Assembly: GCA_049317525.1 (NCBI GenBank)
Contig: JBMOIC010000002.1
Span: 62,001-126,000, forward strand
Direction of reading: 5' to 3'
Length of the DNA stretch: 64,000 nt
Source: UBA961 sp049317525
GTDB lineage: Bacteria > Bacteroidota > Ignavibacteria > Kapaibacteriales > UBA961
This document shows positions 8,032 through 16,917 of this stretch, one piece after another. The notes under the pieces are model-generated. The model was not told where the DNA came from and made no database searches. It worked only from the letters and a program-made list of their open reading frames with translations. Every line of letters begins with the position of its first letter. Within the stretch, counting starts at the first letter, position 1. Both the position numbers and the translations under genes were made by a program.

Positions 8032-9267
8032 TTATGCAAATAATTTTATTGCTTTTTTTACACTATGTATAAAAATATCAATTTCTTCTTTAGTATTATA
8101 AAAAGCAAATGATGCTCTGGTGGTGGCGGGCACATTAAAGAATTTCATTAATGGTTGTGCACAGTGATGTCCTGCCCTAACTGCAATACCATCGCGATCT
8201 AGTAATGATGCTATATCATGTGGGTGTATTGAATCAACTATAAAAGATATAGCACCCATACGCTGTTTTGCATTACCAATTATTGTTATTTCTGGAATTG
8301 ATTGCAATAACTCTAAAGCATAAGCATATAGAAAGTTCTCATAAGCATGTATGCTTTCAAATGATAAAGAAGAAAAGAAAGATATTGCAGTACCTAGACC
8401 TATAATTCCCTCTATATTTGGTGTTCCTGCTTCGAATTTATATGGCAAACCAGCATATGTAGATTTTTCAAATGTAACTTTATGTATCATATCGCCTCCT
8501 GCTTGATATGGTGGCATGTGATTCAAAAGTTCTTCTTTTCCATAAAGAACACCAGTACCAGAAGGCCCATATATTTTATGTCCAGAAAAAACCATAAAGT
8601 CACAATCTAATGCTTGAACATCGATAGGAATATGTTGTATGGCTTGGCATGCATCTAATACTACAGGAATATTATTTTGTCTTGCTAAGCTAATTATCTC
8701 TGAAATAGGATTTACCGTACCAATTACATTCGACACATACACAATTGATATAATTTTTGTTTTATTACTTATTAATTCTTGTAATGAATCAATCAGCAAT
8801 TCACCATTTTTATCAATAGGTATAATTTTTAAGATACATCCTTTCTTTTCACAAAGTATTTGCCATGGTAGTATATTGGCATGATGCTCCATTTGAGAAA
8901 TAATTATCTCATCATCTTTTTGTATAAATGCATCTCCAAAAGAAGAGGCAATAAGATTAATTGCTTCTGTTGCTCCCTTTGTAAATATAATTTCTGATTG
9001 TTTTTTTGCATTGATAAAAGATCGAACAATTTCTCTAGTTTGTTCAAACAAGTCTGAAGACTTTTGACTTAAATAATAAACTCCCCTATGGACATTGGCA
9101 TTATAGTTTTGATAAAAATGTGTAAGGGTATCTATAACAGCTTGTGGTTTTTGTGTAGTTGCTGCATTGTCCAAATATATCAATGGTTTATCATATACCG
9201 AAGTATGCAGAATTGGAAAATGATCTCTCCATTGATTAATCAAATGTACAGATGTATCGTCTATCAT
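8032..9267 (-). CDS. sufS: Cysteine desulfurase SufS
   Basis: This 411-residue PLP enzyme takes sulfur from cysteine for Fe-S cluster assembly. The PLP lysine is K231 in FSGHKIYGPSGTG, and the persulfide cysteine is C369 in RAGHHCAQPLM. This is the short-loop group II arrangement. The gene overlaps the sufD stop by four bases (ATGA), so translation is coupled. No sufE or sufU sulfur acceptor is encoded in the operon or elsewhere in the window. Confidence 0.96.
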   Translation of the reverse strand: MIDDTSVHLINQWRDHFPILHTSVYDKPLIYLDNAATTQKPQAVIDTLTHFYQNYNANVHRGVYYLSQKSSDLFEQTREIVRSFINAKKQSEIIFTKGATEAINLIASSFGDAFIQKDDEIIISQMEHHANILPWQILCEKKGCILKIIPIDKNGELLIDSLQELISNKTKIISIVYVSNVIGTVNPISEIISLARQNNIPVVLDACQAIQHIPIDVQALDCDFMVFSGHKIYGPSGTGVLYGKEELLNHMPPYQAGGDMIHKVTFEKSTYAGLPYKFEAGTPNIEGIIGLGTAISFFSSLSFESIHAYENFLYAYALELLQSIPEITIIGNAKQRMGAISFIVDSIHPHDIASLLDRDGIAVRAGHHCAQPLMKFFNVPATTRASFAFYNTKEEIDIFIHSVKKAIKLFA

Positions 9268-10520
9268 AATCGTGTTAGATATTGTGAAATAAGCACATCA
9301 ATACTCTCTTTTAGATCTTCATTGGGTATATCATCAATAATTTCATTCATAAAAGCTTTCATCAATAAAGATTTAGCTATGTTCTCTGGGATTCCGCGAG
9401 AAATTAAATAGAAAAGTTGATCGCTATCTAAAGCACCAGAAGTAGCACCATGACTGCATTTAACATCATCAGCAAATATTTCTAATTGAGGTTTTGTATT
9501 TAATGATGCATTATCTGATAATAATAAAGATTTGTTGGATTGATAAGCATTCGTTTTTTGTGCATCTTTAAAAACAAATATTTTTCCATTAAAAACTATT
9601 GTTGATTCATCATGTAAGATATGCTTAAACAATTCATTACTTTCACAATGCGGAGCTATATGATTAACAACTGTATGATTATCTACAAATTCATTTTTTT
9701 TAGTTAAGATAGCACCATAAATATTTGCTTCTGCATATTGTTCTACTAAAGATGCATTAATTTCATTTCTTGTAAATGCTGTTCCGGCATTGACAATATG
9801 AATTGTTGAGCTAGCCTTTGTTTTAATAGAAGAGTAATGACCATAGAAAAGATAATTTTCTTCTAATGAAGTTTGATTCACTGTGAAATCAATTGAACTA
9901 TTTGGATGAATATCTACCTCTATGATTTCATTGATAATATGATGCTTACCATGTATGGTATATGATTCTAATAATTCTACTTTTGCGTTTTCTTGAACAC
10001 TGATAAACAATCTTGGATTACACAATAATGGCTGATTCTCATGTACATTTCCAATGATATGGTGTATCTGAATTGATATATCTTCACCTGGATGGCAATT
10101 CACATGAATTCCATGATTAAAGAGAGAGGTATTGATATCTACAAATGGATTATCTTTTGCATTCACTAATGTGTTGAAGCTCTCTGGTATTGATATGTCA
10201 TCCAATACTTCTATGTCTACATTCTTACTTACATTTTTTGACAAAGTTGATGAATAATAACCATCTAAGAATACTATCGTTGAAATTTTGGAATCAACTT
10301 GCATGATATTATGTAATGGCAATTCAGCAAGCTGAAATGAAGTATGTATGTGTTTATATAAATTTATATATTTCCAATCTTCATTTGAAGGGGTTGGTAT
10401 TCCTTTCTTAATAGCAGATTTCTGTGCACTTTGTTTTATCGTGCTTAATGGTTTATCAGAAATATTTTCTGCACTAAAAAGAGAAGAGTTTAATAAATCA
10501 GATAATAAATATGTATTCAT
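9264..10520 (-). CDS. sufD: Fe-S assembly scaffold subunit SufD
   Basis: This 418-residue beta-helix protein pairs with SufB in the SufBC2D scaffold. Recognisable features are NEDWKYINL near residue 46, the run of short beta-strands in the middle, DNHTVVNHIAPHCESNE, NAYQSNKSLLLS, and the C-terminal CSHGATSGALDSDQLFYL stretch that is diagnostic for the SufB/SufD family. Its position between sufC and sufS in the same operon supports the assignment. SufD-type proteins are divergent near the N-terminus, as here. Confidence 0.93.
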   Translation of the reverse strand: MNTYLLSDLLNSSLFSAENISDKPLSTIKQSAQKSAIKKGIPTPSNEDWKYINLYKHIHTSFQLAELPLHNIMQVDSKISTIVFLDGYYSSTLSKNVSKNVDIEVLDDISIPESFNTLVNAKDNPFVDINTSLFNHGIHVNCHPGEDISIQIHHIIGNVHENQPLLCNPRLFISVQENAKVELLESYTIHGKHHIINEIIEVDIHPNSSIDFTVNQTSLEENYLFYGHYSSIKTKASSTIHIVNAGTAFTRNEINASLVEQYAEANIYGAILTKKNEFVDNHTVVNHIAPHCESNELFKHILHDESTIVFNGKIFVFKDAQKTNAYQSNKSLLLSDNASLNTKPQLEIFADDVKCSHGATSGALDSDQLFYLISRGIPENIAKSLLMKAFMNEIIDDIPNEDLKESIDVLISQYLTRL

Positions 10521-10555
10521 GATATGATAATATGTTCAGTAAATAAAAGGTGTTT

Positions 10556-11311
10556 TTAGGCTAATGATAAATCTTCTTTAATCCAATCATAACCTCTAGA
10601 CTCAAGTTCAAGTGCTAAGTTTTTATCACCTGATTTTACAATTTTTCCTTTATATAATACATGTACATAGTCAGGAATAATATAATCTAATAATCTTTGA
10701 TAATGTGTTATAAGAATTGTTGCATTATCTTTTGTTTTTAAGGCATTCACTCCATGAGAAACTATCTTTAATGCATCTATATCTAATCCTGAATCCGTTT
10801 CATCTAATATTGACAATGTGGGTTCTAACATAGCCATTTGGAATATCTCATTTCTCTTTTTTTCTCCGCCAGAAAAACCTTCATTTAAAGATCTTTGAAT
10901 AAAAGAAATATCGATATCAACTAATTTTGCCTTTTCTTTCATAAAAGATAAAAAATCCATTGCATCAAGTGTTTCTTCGCCTCTGTATTTTTTAATCTCA
11001 TTCAATGCGGTTTTTAGAAAATTTGCTGTTGATACACCAGGTATTTCAACTGGATATTGAAAAGCAAGGAATAAACCTTCAGCAGCTCTATGTTCGGGCT
11101 TCATATCTACAAGATTCTTACCTAAAAATTCAATAGAACCTTGAGTAATCTCATAATCTTCTTTTCCAGCTAAAACAGATGCTAATGTTGATTTACCAGA
11201 TCCATTTGGACCCATGATAGCATGTATTTCACCTGGATTCACCTGTAAATTAATTCCTTTAAGAATTTCAGTATCATTGATTGATGCGTGTAAGTTGTTT
11301 ATTTTCAACAT
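10556..11311 (-). CDS. sufC: Fe-S assembly ATPase SufC
   Basis: This 251-residue ABC-type ATPase drives the conformational change of the SufBC2D complex. Walker A is GPNGSGKST (34-42). The family-specific signature FSGGEKKRNEIFQ and the Walker B region LSILDETDSGLDIDAL match SufC, which carries DE-T-DSGLD here as in the family. It is cytosolic. The order rrf2-sufB-sufC-sufD-sufS is conserved in many bacteria. Confidence 0.97.
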   Translation of the reverse strand: MLKINNLHASINDTEILKGINLQVNPGEIHAIMGPNGSGKSTLASVLAGKEDYEITQGSIEFLGKNLVDMKPEHRAAEGLFLAFQYPVEIPGVSTANFLKTALNEIKKYRGEETLDAMDFLSFMKEKAKLVDIDISFIQRSLNEGFSGGEKKRNEIFQMAMLEPTLSILDETDSGLDIDALKIVSHGVNALKTKDNATILITHYQRLLDYIIPDYVHVLYKGKIVKSGDKNLALELESRGYDWIKEDLSLA

Positions 11312-11344
11312 AATATTATATTTTATAAAAATTGATAATCGTAT

Positions 11345-12805
11345 TTATCCAACACTACCTTCTAAACTAACCGCAAGAAGTCTTTGAGCTTCTACAGCAA
11401 ATTCCATTGGTAATTGATTCATAACTTCTTTGCAATATCCATTCACAATTAATCCTACAGCTTCTTCTGTAGAAATTCCTCTTTGATTACAATAAAACAA
11501 TATATCCTCTCCAATTTTGGATGTTGTAGCTTCATGTTCTACAACCGAAGATGAATTGTGTATTTCTAAATATGGAAATGTATGTGCTCCACAAGTATCA
11601 CCTATCAATAATGAATCACATTGAGAATAATTTCTTGCATTCTGAGCTTTTTTATGAACTTGAACCAATCCTCTATAACTATTTTGTGATACTCCAGCAG
11701 AAATTCCTTTTGAAACGATTCTACTTCTAGTATTTTTACCTAAATGAATCATCTTAGTACCTGTATCGGCTTGTTGATGGTTATTTGTGACAGCTACCGA
11801 ATAAAATTCACCGATTGAATCATCGCCTTTCAATATTACAGAAGGATATTTCCATGTAATAGCTGAACCAGTCTCTACCTGAGTCCACGATATTTTTGAT
11901 TTATATCCAGCACATAATCCCCTTTTGGTAACAAAATTATAAATACCACCTTTGCCATCCTTATCGCCTGGATACCAATTTTGGACAGTAGCATATTTTA
12001 CTTCAGCTTTTTCCATTGCTACTATTTCAACAACTGCTGCATGCAATTGATTTTCATCTCGCATAGGCGCAGTACAACCTTCTAAATAGCTTACATAACT
12101 TCCTTCATCTGCTACAATTAATGTTCTTTCAAATTGCCCAGTATTCTTAGCATTAATTCTAAAATAGGTTGATAACTCCATTGGACAACGTATTCCTTTG
12201 GGTATATAACAGAATGATCCATCACTAAAAACAGCTGAATTTAACGCTGTATAGTAGTTATCTCCCATTGGAACTACAGATCCAAGATATTTACGTACTA
12301 AATCAGGATATTCTTGAATTGCATCACTCATAGAACAAAATATTACTCCAATAGATAATAACTTTTCTCTAAAAGTTGTGGCAACAGATACACTATCTAA
12401 TACTGCATCTACTGCTATGCCACTTAATCTTTCTTGTTCAACTAAAGATATTCCTAGTTTTTCAAATGTCTTTCTTAGTTCTGGGTCTATCTCATCTAAA
12501 GATTTTGGTGCATCTTTTTTCTTTGGCTCTGCATAATAACTTATCTCATTAAAATCTATAGCTGGATATGTTACATTAGACCATTGAGGTTCTTTTAATG
12601 ATAGCCAATAATGATATGCTTTTAATCTCCATTCTAACATCCATAATGGTTCATTCTTTTTAGCAGAAATCATTCTAACAATTTCTTCATTTAATCCTAT
12701 TGGGGCAATCTCTTGATCTATATCAGATATAAATCCATATTTATATTCTCCAGCTACTATATCATCAACTACCTGCATTCCATTATCCATATATTTTTTC
12801 TCCAT
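11345..12805 (-). CDS. sufB: Fe-S assembly scaffold subunit SufB
   Basis: This 486-residue protein is the cluster-building scaffold. It shows the SufB hallmarks VPMGDNYYTALNSAVFSDGS, GIRCPMELSTYFRIN, LEGCTAPMRDENQLHAAVVE, QNWYPGD and, near the C-terminus, SKIGEDILFYCNQRGIS with the conserved glutamate and cysteine. The length fits the family. The start at 12805 lies eight bases after the rrf2 stop, so regulator and scaffold are on one transcript. Confidence 0.97.
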   Translation of the reverse strand: MEKKYMDNGMQVVDDIVAGEYKYGFISDIDQEIAPIGLNEEIVRMISAKKNEPLWMLEWRLKAYHYWLSLKEPQWSNVTYPAIDFNEISYYAEPKKKDAPKSLDEIDPELRKTFEKLGISLVEQERLSGIAVDAVLDSVSVATTFREKLLSIGVIFCSMSDAIQEYPDLVRKYLGSVVPMGDNYYTALNSAVFSDGSFCYIPKGIRCPMELSTYFRINAKNTGQFERTLIVADEGSYVSYLEGCTAPMRDENQLHAAVVEIVAMEKAEVKYATVQNWYPGDKDGKGGIYNFVTKRGLCAGYKSKISWTQVETGSAITWKYPSVILKGDDSIGEFYSVAVTNNHQQADTGTKMIHLGKNTRSRIVSKGISAGVSQNSYRGLVQVHKKAQNARNYSQCDSLLIGDTCGAHTFPYLEIHNSSSVVEHEATTSKIGEDILFYCNQRGISTEEAVGLIVNGYCKEVMNQLPMEFAVEAQRLLAVSLEGSVG

Positions 12806-12813
12806 GAAGAATC

Positions 12814-13278
12814 TTAAAACAGTAACTCAACTTCATATGTATGAACTTGAGGTGTATTCAATAAAAAATCTTTAATTGTGATAGATATAAATAATTCATC
12901 CATTTTTTGCTGAATAATCAACATTGGATGTCTTATTGTACAGTGATCAAATGTTTGGCATGTACAAGTACTTTCAATATTTTCATTGTGATTATGAGAA
13001 CATTCAACAATATTTGTAGAATTTCTTTCTATGGATCGAATCACTTTATCAAGAGTTATAGATTCTGGTTTTTCTTGTAAAATATATCCACCTTGTACTC
13101 CTTGAACAGATCGAATAAGCTTAGATTTAGATAATAGGCCTAGTACTTTAGCAAGTAATTCAAATGATATTCCATGTGAATCAGAAATTTCTTTAGCAGA
13201 CACTAAAGTTCCATTACTTAAAGCAATATGCTGCAATGCTAATAAAGCATATTCAGTCTTTTTTGTTAATCGTATCAT
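12814..13278 (-). CDS. Rrf2-family Fe-S cluster regulator of the suf operon (IscR/SufR type)
   Basis: This 154-residue protein has an N-terminal winged helix (1-85, with KTEYALLALQHIAL and IRSVQGVQGGYIL) and a C-terminal cysteine loop: C93, C105, C107 and C113. C107-x5-C113 repeats the spacing seen in IscR. At the position equivalent to E43 of E. coli IscR (aligned through the shared GIS, residues 36-38) this protein has A43. It is the first gene of the suf operon. It starts at 13278 behind the good Shine-Dalgarno AGGTGATG and sits 42 bases downstream of an IscR-like palindrome. Autoregulation in response to Fe-S status is inferred from that context. Confidence 0.9.
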   Translation of the reverse strand: MIRLTKKTEYALLALQHIALSNGTLVSAKEISDSHGISFELLAKVLGLLSKSKLIRSVQGVQGGYILQEKPESITLDKVIRSIERNSTNIVECSHNHNENIESTCTCQTFDHCTIRHPMLIIQQKMDELFISITIKDFLLNTPQVHTYEVELLF

Positions 13279-13316
13279 ATAACATCACCTTTTTCATAAA
13301 GGTTCATAGAATGCTA

Positions 13317-13344
13317 CAAATATAAGACTTATTTAGTCGGATAT
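13317..13344 (-). promoter_or_regulatory. suf promoter -7 element overlapped by an IscR type-1-like operator
   Basis: A 25-base palindrome occupies 13320-13344. On the minus strand it reads ATAT, two bases, GACT, five bases, AGTC, two bases, ATAT. E. coli IscR type-1 boxes have the same GACT/AGTC half-sites at the same five-base spacing and the same ATA/TAT ends. The downstream arm runs into TATATTTG (13324 to 13317), a full match to the Bacteroidota -7 element TAnnTTTG. A bound Rrf2 protein would therefore cover the promoter. No clear -33 TTTG is visible at the usual spacing. Confidence 0.8.
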
Positions 13345-13454
13345 TCATAGAAAGTATTCTTACATCAATTATTATTGTTAATTAAAGTTTCTTGAGGATT
13401 TTAAAGGTGTTTAGCATATCTTAGGAATAGCCTAACTTTTGATCTTAGAGGAGG

Positions 13455-13488
13455 ATTAACAGTTAGTAAAGACTTCCTAATTGTTAAT
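13455..13488. repeat. Inverted repeat downstream of birA
   Basis: ATTAACAGTTAG (13455-13466) and CTAATTGTTAAT (13477-13488) are complementary at 11 of 12 positions with a ten-base spacer. It lies just past the birA stop on the minus strand. It could form a transcript-end hairpin, but no T-run follows, so I do not call it an intrinsic terminator. Confidence 0.4.
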
Positions 13489-13503
13489 ATCTTTGATAGT
13501 GTA

Positions 13504-14238
13504 TCAATTCAAATCATAATAGATAGAATCACCATTGTCTATATATAACTTCTTATTATCTTTTGTCACATGTAAAGTTCCATTATTAGCTATAGATTCT
13601 ACAATAGCTGATTCACCTGAATGTACAATAGTGATCTCTTTTCCAATGATATTAAGTGCATCACACCACAATGTGTATATATATTGTTCATCACATTCTA
13701 GATATCCGAACAGATTACTTAGTATAGAGCTTTGTAGTGATTGAATAACGACATTATCATCATCTAAAATCTGGGACAATGATATTGCTTTGTCTTTAAT
13801 TGACTCATCAAATTCTTGTTGAAAGACATTAAGTCCAATACCAATAATAACACTTTCAAGTTGAGAACCTATAAATTCTGTTTGAATTAGAATACCAGAT
13901 ATTTTTTTCCAAGACATATTTTGTCGAATATAAATATCATTCGGATATTTAATTCTTATCATATCTGGAGAAAGATATAAAAGCAAAGAAGCCTGAACAG
14001 CTAATACTGAGCAGGCTTGATAATAAAAGGGCGAAAGATGACTATTAAGCATTGTTGTAGAAAGAGCAATACTTAAGTATATATTTTTATATGAATCTCC
14101 AAACCAAGATTTACCATTTCTTCCAAATCCTGATTTTTGTGAATTTGAAGATATAATAACAGAATTAGAATATCTTTTTAACACTCTTGCTATCGTATTT
14201 GTACTTGAAACAGCATCGTAATGGAGTATAAGACTCAT
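13504..14238 (-). CDS. birA: Biotin--protein ligase, monofunctional
   Basis: This protein attaches biotin to carrier domains of carboxylases through biotinyl-AMP. The catalytic signature appears as SGFGRNGKSWFG, followed by KYPNDIYI and ISGILIQTE. There is no N-terminal helix-turn-helix, so it is a group I ligase without repressor function. I chose the ATG at 14238 (product MSLILHYDAVSSTN). The open frame extends 15 codons upstream but into the preceding TPR gene. With this start the TPR stop and the birA ATG are separated by one base (TAA-T-ATG), which suggests translational coupling. The product is 244 residues. Confidence 0.9.
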   Translation of the reverse strand: MSLILHYDAVSSTNTIARVLKRYSNSVIISSNSQKSGFGRNGKSWFGDSYKNIYLSIALSTTMLNSHLSPFYYQACSVLAVQASLLLYLSPDMIRIKYPNDIYIRQNMSWKKISGILIQTEFIGSQLESVIIGIGLNVFQQEFDESIKDKAISLSQILDDDNVVIQSLQSSILSNLFGYLECDEQYIYTLWCDALNIIGKEITIVHSGESAIVESIANNGTLHVTKDNKKLYIDNGDSIYYDLN

Positions 14239-14239
14239 A

Positions 14240-15952
14240 TTATTTACATAATAATGCTTTTTTGTTCTTACTAGCAGCAACATTAGATGGATCTAATCTT
14301 AATGCTTCATTATAATTTTTGCACGCATTTTGGCTATCATTTTGGCTTTGATAAGCAAAACCTAAATAGACATATGGAGTAGCACTATTTTTATTTATAT
14401 CAGACCACTCTTTGGCATACTTGATAACAGAAGCGAATTCTTTTGATTCTAAATTGATTCTGCACAAAGCATCCAACACTGATTCTCCTTCTTTTTTTGT
14501 AGCAGCATTATTGGGATTTTCAAGTATTGATTGAGCATAAATTTGATATGCTTCAGTAAGATATTGTTTTCCTGCATCACTTTTTTTCATAGCATTAAAA
14601 GAATTATACATAGATATTCTTGCTGGTATGCTATTAATTTCTTTTGTTAGATACTCTTTAAAAACGATAATTGCAGAATCATGTTTTGCAGAAAAATACA
14701 AACAATTTCCTATGTAGTACATAGATTTCACGCTATTAGTATCATCACACATATTAATTCGTTTATAAAATACATTAATCGCTTCATCATACTTTTTCAT
14801 ACTCATTAAAAGATTAGCAAATCTAAACATAGTATTACATTTTTTATCGGGACCTTCTATTGCAGAATAAAATGCCTTAACTGCTGTATTAGTATCTTTT
14901 GCAAAAAAAGCAGCATATCCATAACGCTCATAGTTAGCTTGGTCTATCTTAGTTAGAGTTCCATATAAATCGCTAGATTCTTTATATTTTTTTGTTTCAA
15001 AATAGGAATGTGCTAACATTTCATTTGCTTGAACTGTAATTGTATCAATCTTATTTCTCACAGCTTCAAGATGTACAACAGCCGAATCAAATCTTTTAGA
15101 CTTATACCATGCCTGCGCACAATACCAACGCCCAAGCCAACCCTCTGGCCTTAATAAAGCATATCTATTAAAAGATGAACCTGCTTCAAGAAATTTGGAG
15201 GCAAGAAAAAATATTTTCCCTTGTTCATAAAAAGCAGTAGCATTTTTGGGATCTACTTTAGTGATATAATTCCATTCATTTAAAGAACGTCGAAAATATT
15301 CTTGAGATAATGTTTGATCCATTTCCATATTACCTAAACGATAATATGAGCTTGCTAATTTAATTCTAGGTTCTAATAATTCTTTATTTAATAAGATTGC
15401 AGATTCATAATTATCTTTGGCTAATTCATATACTTTTTTTGCATAATACAAATCACCTAATCCAGTAAATATTTCAGCTCTTTTATCATCACTTTCTCTT
15501 GCTTTTAACAATGTATATTCGGCTTGTGCAAGTGAATCTGCTTTTAGATAAATATTTGCTAAAGCTATTAAATTATCTGGGTTTTTATCCATCCCCTTTT
15601 TCTTAAATAGCTTATTCATAATATTTACCGCATCAGTAAATTTTGAAGTGTTTGCTAAAGCTAAGGCATACTTTCTGGTAAATGTTACATTATTTGATTC
15701 TATTTCTAAAGCTGCTTGTAAAACTTTGACAGCTTCTGCATGATATTCCATTTCTACATAGACATCTGCAGCTAAACCTAATAATTCTAATGAATTCGGA
15801 TTTTCACTAATTACTTGAGAGGTCAATGAAAGTGCTTCAACATATTCCTTTTCGATAATTGCTTGCTTAAAGCGTTCGACAGTACTTTGTGCTTTTACAT
15901 GTAAGAAAGCAAAAGAGAATACAATTAATGCAATGATCAATCTCATGAACAT
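14240..15952 (-). CDS. Periplasmic TPR-repeat protein
   Basis: This 570-residue protein has a signal peptide ending LHVKAQ near residue 22. About 14 consecutive tetratricopeptide helices follow, for example SLELLGLAADVYVEMEYHAE, LVALANIYLKADSLAQAEY and TPYVYLGFAYQSQNDSQNA. There is no enzymatic domain. It is the last TPR gene of the ExbB/TonB/PstS-like run and in this lineage such TPR proteins commonly close that operon. It probably scaffolds a periplasmic or outer-membrane complex. An AGGT Shine-Dalgarno-like sequence precedes the ATG; the second ATG at 15946 is an equally possible start. Confidence 0.85.
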   Translation of the reverse strand: MFMRLIIALIVFSFAFLHVKAQSTVERFKQAIIEKEYVEALSLTSQVISENPNSLELLGLAADVYVEMEYHAEAVKVLQAALEIESNNVTFTRKYALALANTSKFTDAVNIMNKLFKKKGMDKNPDNLIALANIYLKADSLAQAEYTLLKARESDDKRAEIFTGLGDLYYAKKVYELAKDNYESAILLNKELLEPRIKLASSYYRLGNMEMDQTLSQEYFRRSLNEWNYITKVDPKNATAFYEQGKIFFLASKFLEAGSSFNRYALLRPEGWLGRWYCAQAWYKSKRFDSAVVHLEAVRNKIDTITVQANEMLAHSYFETKKYKESSDLYGTLTKIDQANYERYGYAAFFAKDTNTAVKAFYSAIEGPDKKCNTMFRFANLLMSMKKYDEAINVFYKRINMCDDTNSVKSMYYIGNCLYFSAKHDSAIIVFKEYLTKEINSIPARISMYNSFNAMKKSDAGKQYLTEAYQIYAQSILENPNNAATKKEGESVLDALCRINLESKEFASVIKYAKEWSDINKNSATPYVYLGFAYQSQNDSQNACKNYNEALRLDPSNVAASKNKKALLCK

Positions 15953-15974
15953 ATACCTATAATAATAAAATAAT

Positions 15975-16916
15975 TTATTTTAATTTAAATGATATTGGAA
16001 CTGATAACCAACACGCAATTGGTTTTCCATTTTGTAATGCGGGAAGAAATTGAGATTTCATAACCGCATCCCCTGCAGATTTATTGAATAATTCTGAATC
16101 AGTTATTTCTACGATAAACTTTTTGGCTTTTCCATTTTTTCTAATTAATACTCTTAATGAAACCTTACCTTCTATTCCTGCTTTTTTTGCTAATTCTGGA
16201 TAAACAAGATTACTTTGTATGAGGGCGCCATCTACAAAGGGTTGCTTATTTACTGCAATAGTTTCATCAATAGTTGGATCTGGTTCTTTATCATCTTTAA
16301 CTAAGAGTACATGTTTTTTTCTGATATCAATATTGGAAGGATCTATCTTTAATGCATCTTCATAATGCATTCTGGCTGCATCTCCATTATTCTTTTGCAT
16401 GGCTATACTTGCTAAAGAAGCTGATGCTTGCCATAATCTACTATTTAACTTCTTGGCTTCAAGATAACTTTTTTCAGCTTCTACAGATTTTCCAGATGCC
16501 AATAATCCATCTGCATATGCTAAATGATTCCAAGGGTCTTTTTCATTTGCTTTTAAAGCTTTCAATAAAAATGTAATTGCAGATTTATAATCTTTCTTTC
16601 TAGTAAAAAGTTGGCCTATTTTTCTATCTATGCCATAATTTGCTTCTTGAATCTTGCTTGCATTTTTATACAATATTAATGCAGAATCAAGTTTATTAAC
16701 TTCAATATATATGTCACCTGCCAATAATAAAATATCAGCATCTTTTAATTGATCTTTGAGATTACTCTGAATTAATGAATAAGCTTTTGTATAATCTTTA
16801 CTATTGAAAGCTTTCTTAACAGCATCAATTGAACCATACATTGGTAATGTTAGTACAATTGATACAATAAGTACTTGTAACTGCAGAGCAAATGAATGAT
16901 AGTGTTTAGTATGCAT
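15975..16916 (-). CDS. TPR protein fused to a TonB C-terminal domain
   Basis: This 313-residue protein has a signal or anchor segment (about residues 10-28), TPR units over about residues 30-200, and a TonB C-terminal domain over the last 85 residues. The TonB part shows NLVYPELAKKAGIEGKVSLR and GKPIACWLSVPISFKLK, closely parallel to the corresponding part of the TonB protein encoded at 18141-18914. A TonB domain normally contacts the TonB box of an outer-membrane receptor. Here it would sit on a TPR scaffold rather than on a long proline-rich spacer. The start at 16916 follows the upstream stop by one base (TAA-T-ATG). Confidence 0.85.
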   Translation of the reverse strand: MHTKHYHSFALQLQVLIVSIVLTLPMYGSIDAVKKAFNSKDYTKAYSLIQSNLKDQLKDADILLLAGDIYIEVNKLDSALILYKNASKIQEANYGIDRKIGQLFTRKKDYKSAITFLLKALKANEKDPWNHLAYADGLLASGKSVEAEKSYLEAKKLNSRLWQASASLASIAMQKNNGDAARMHYEDALKIDPSNIDIRKKHVLLVKDDKEPDPTIDETIAVNKQPFVDGALIQSNLVYPELAKKAGIEGKVSLRVLIRKNGKAKKFIVEITDSELFNKSAGDAVMKSQFLPALQNGKPIACWLSVPISFKLK

Positions 16917-16917
16917 A

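Noticed and set aside
13421..13435. TTAGG-AATAG-CCTAA palindrome upstream of the Rrf2 gene
   Set aside because: Arms of five bases are too short on their own. The 25-base dyad at 13320 is far stronger and better placed.
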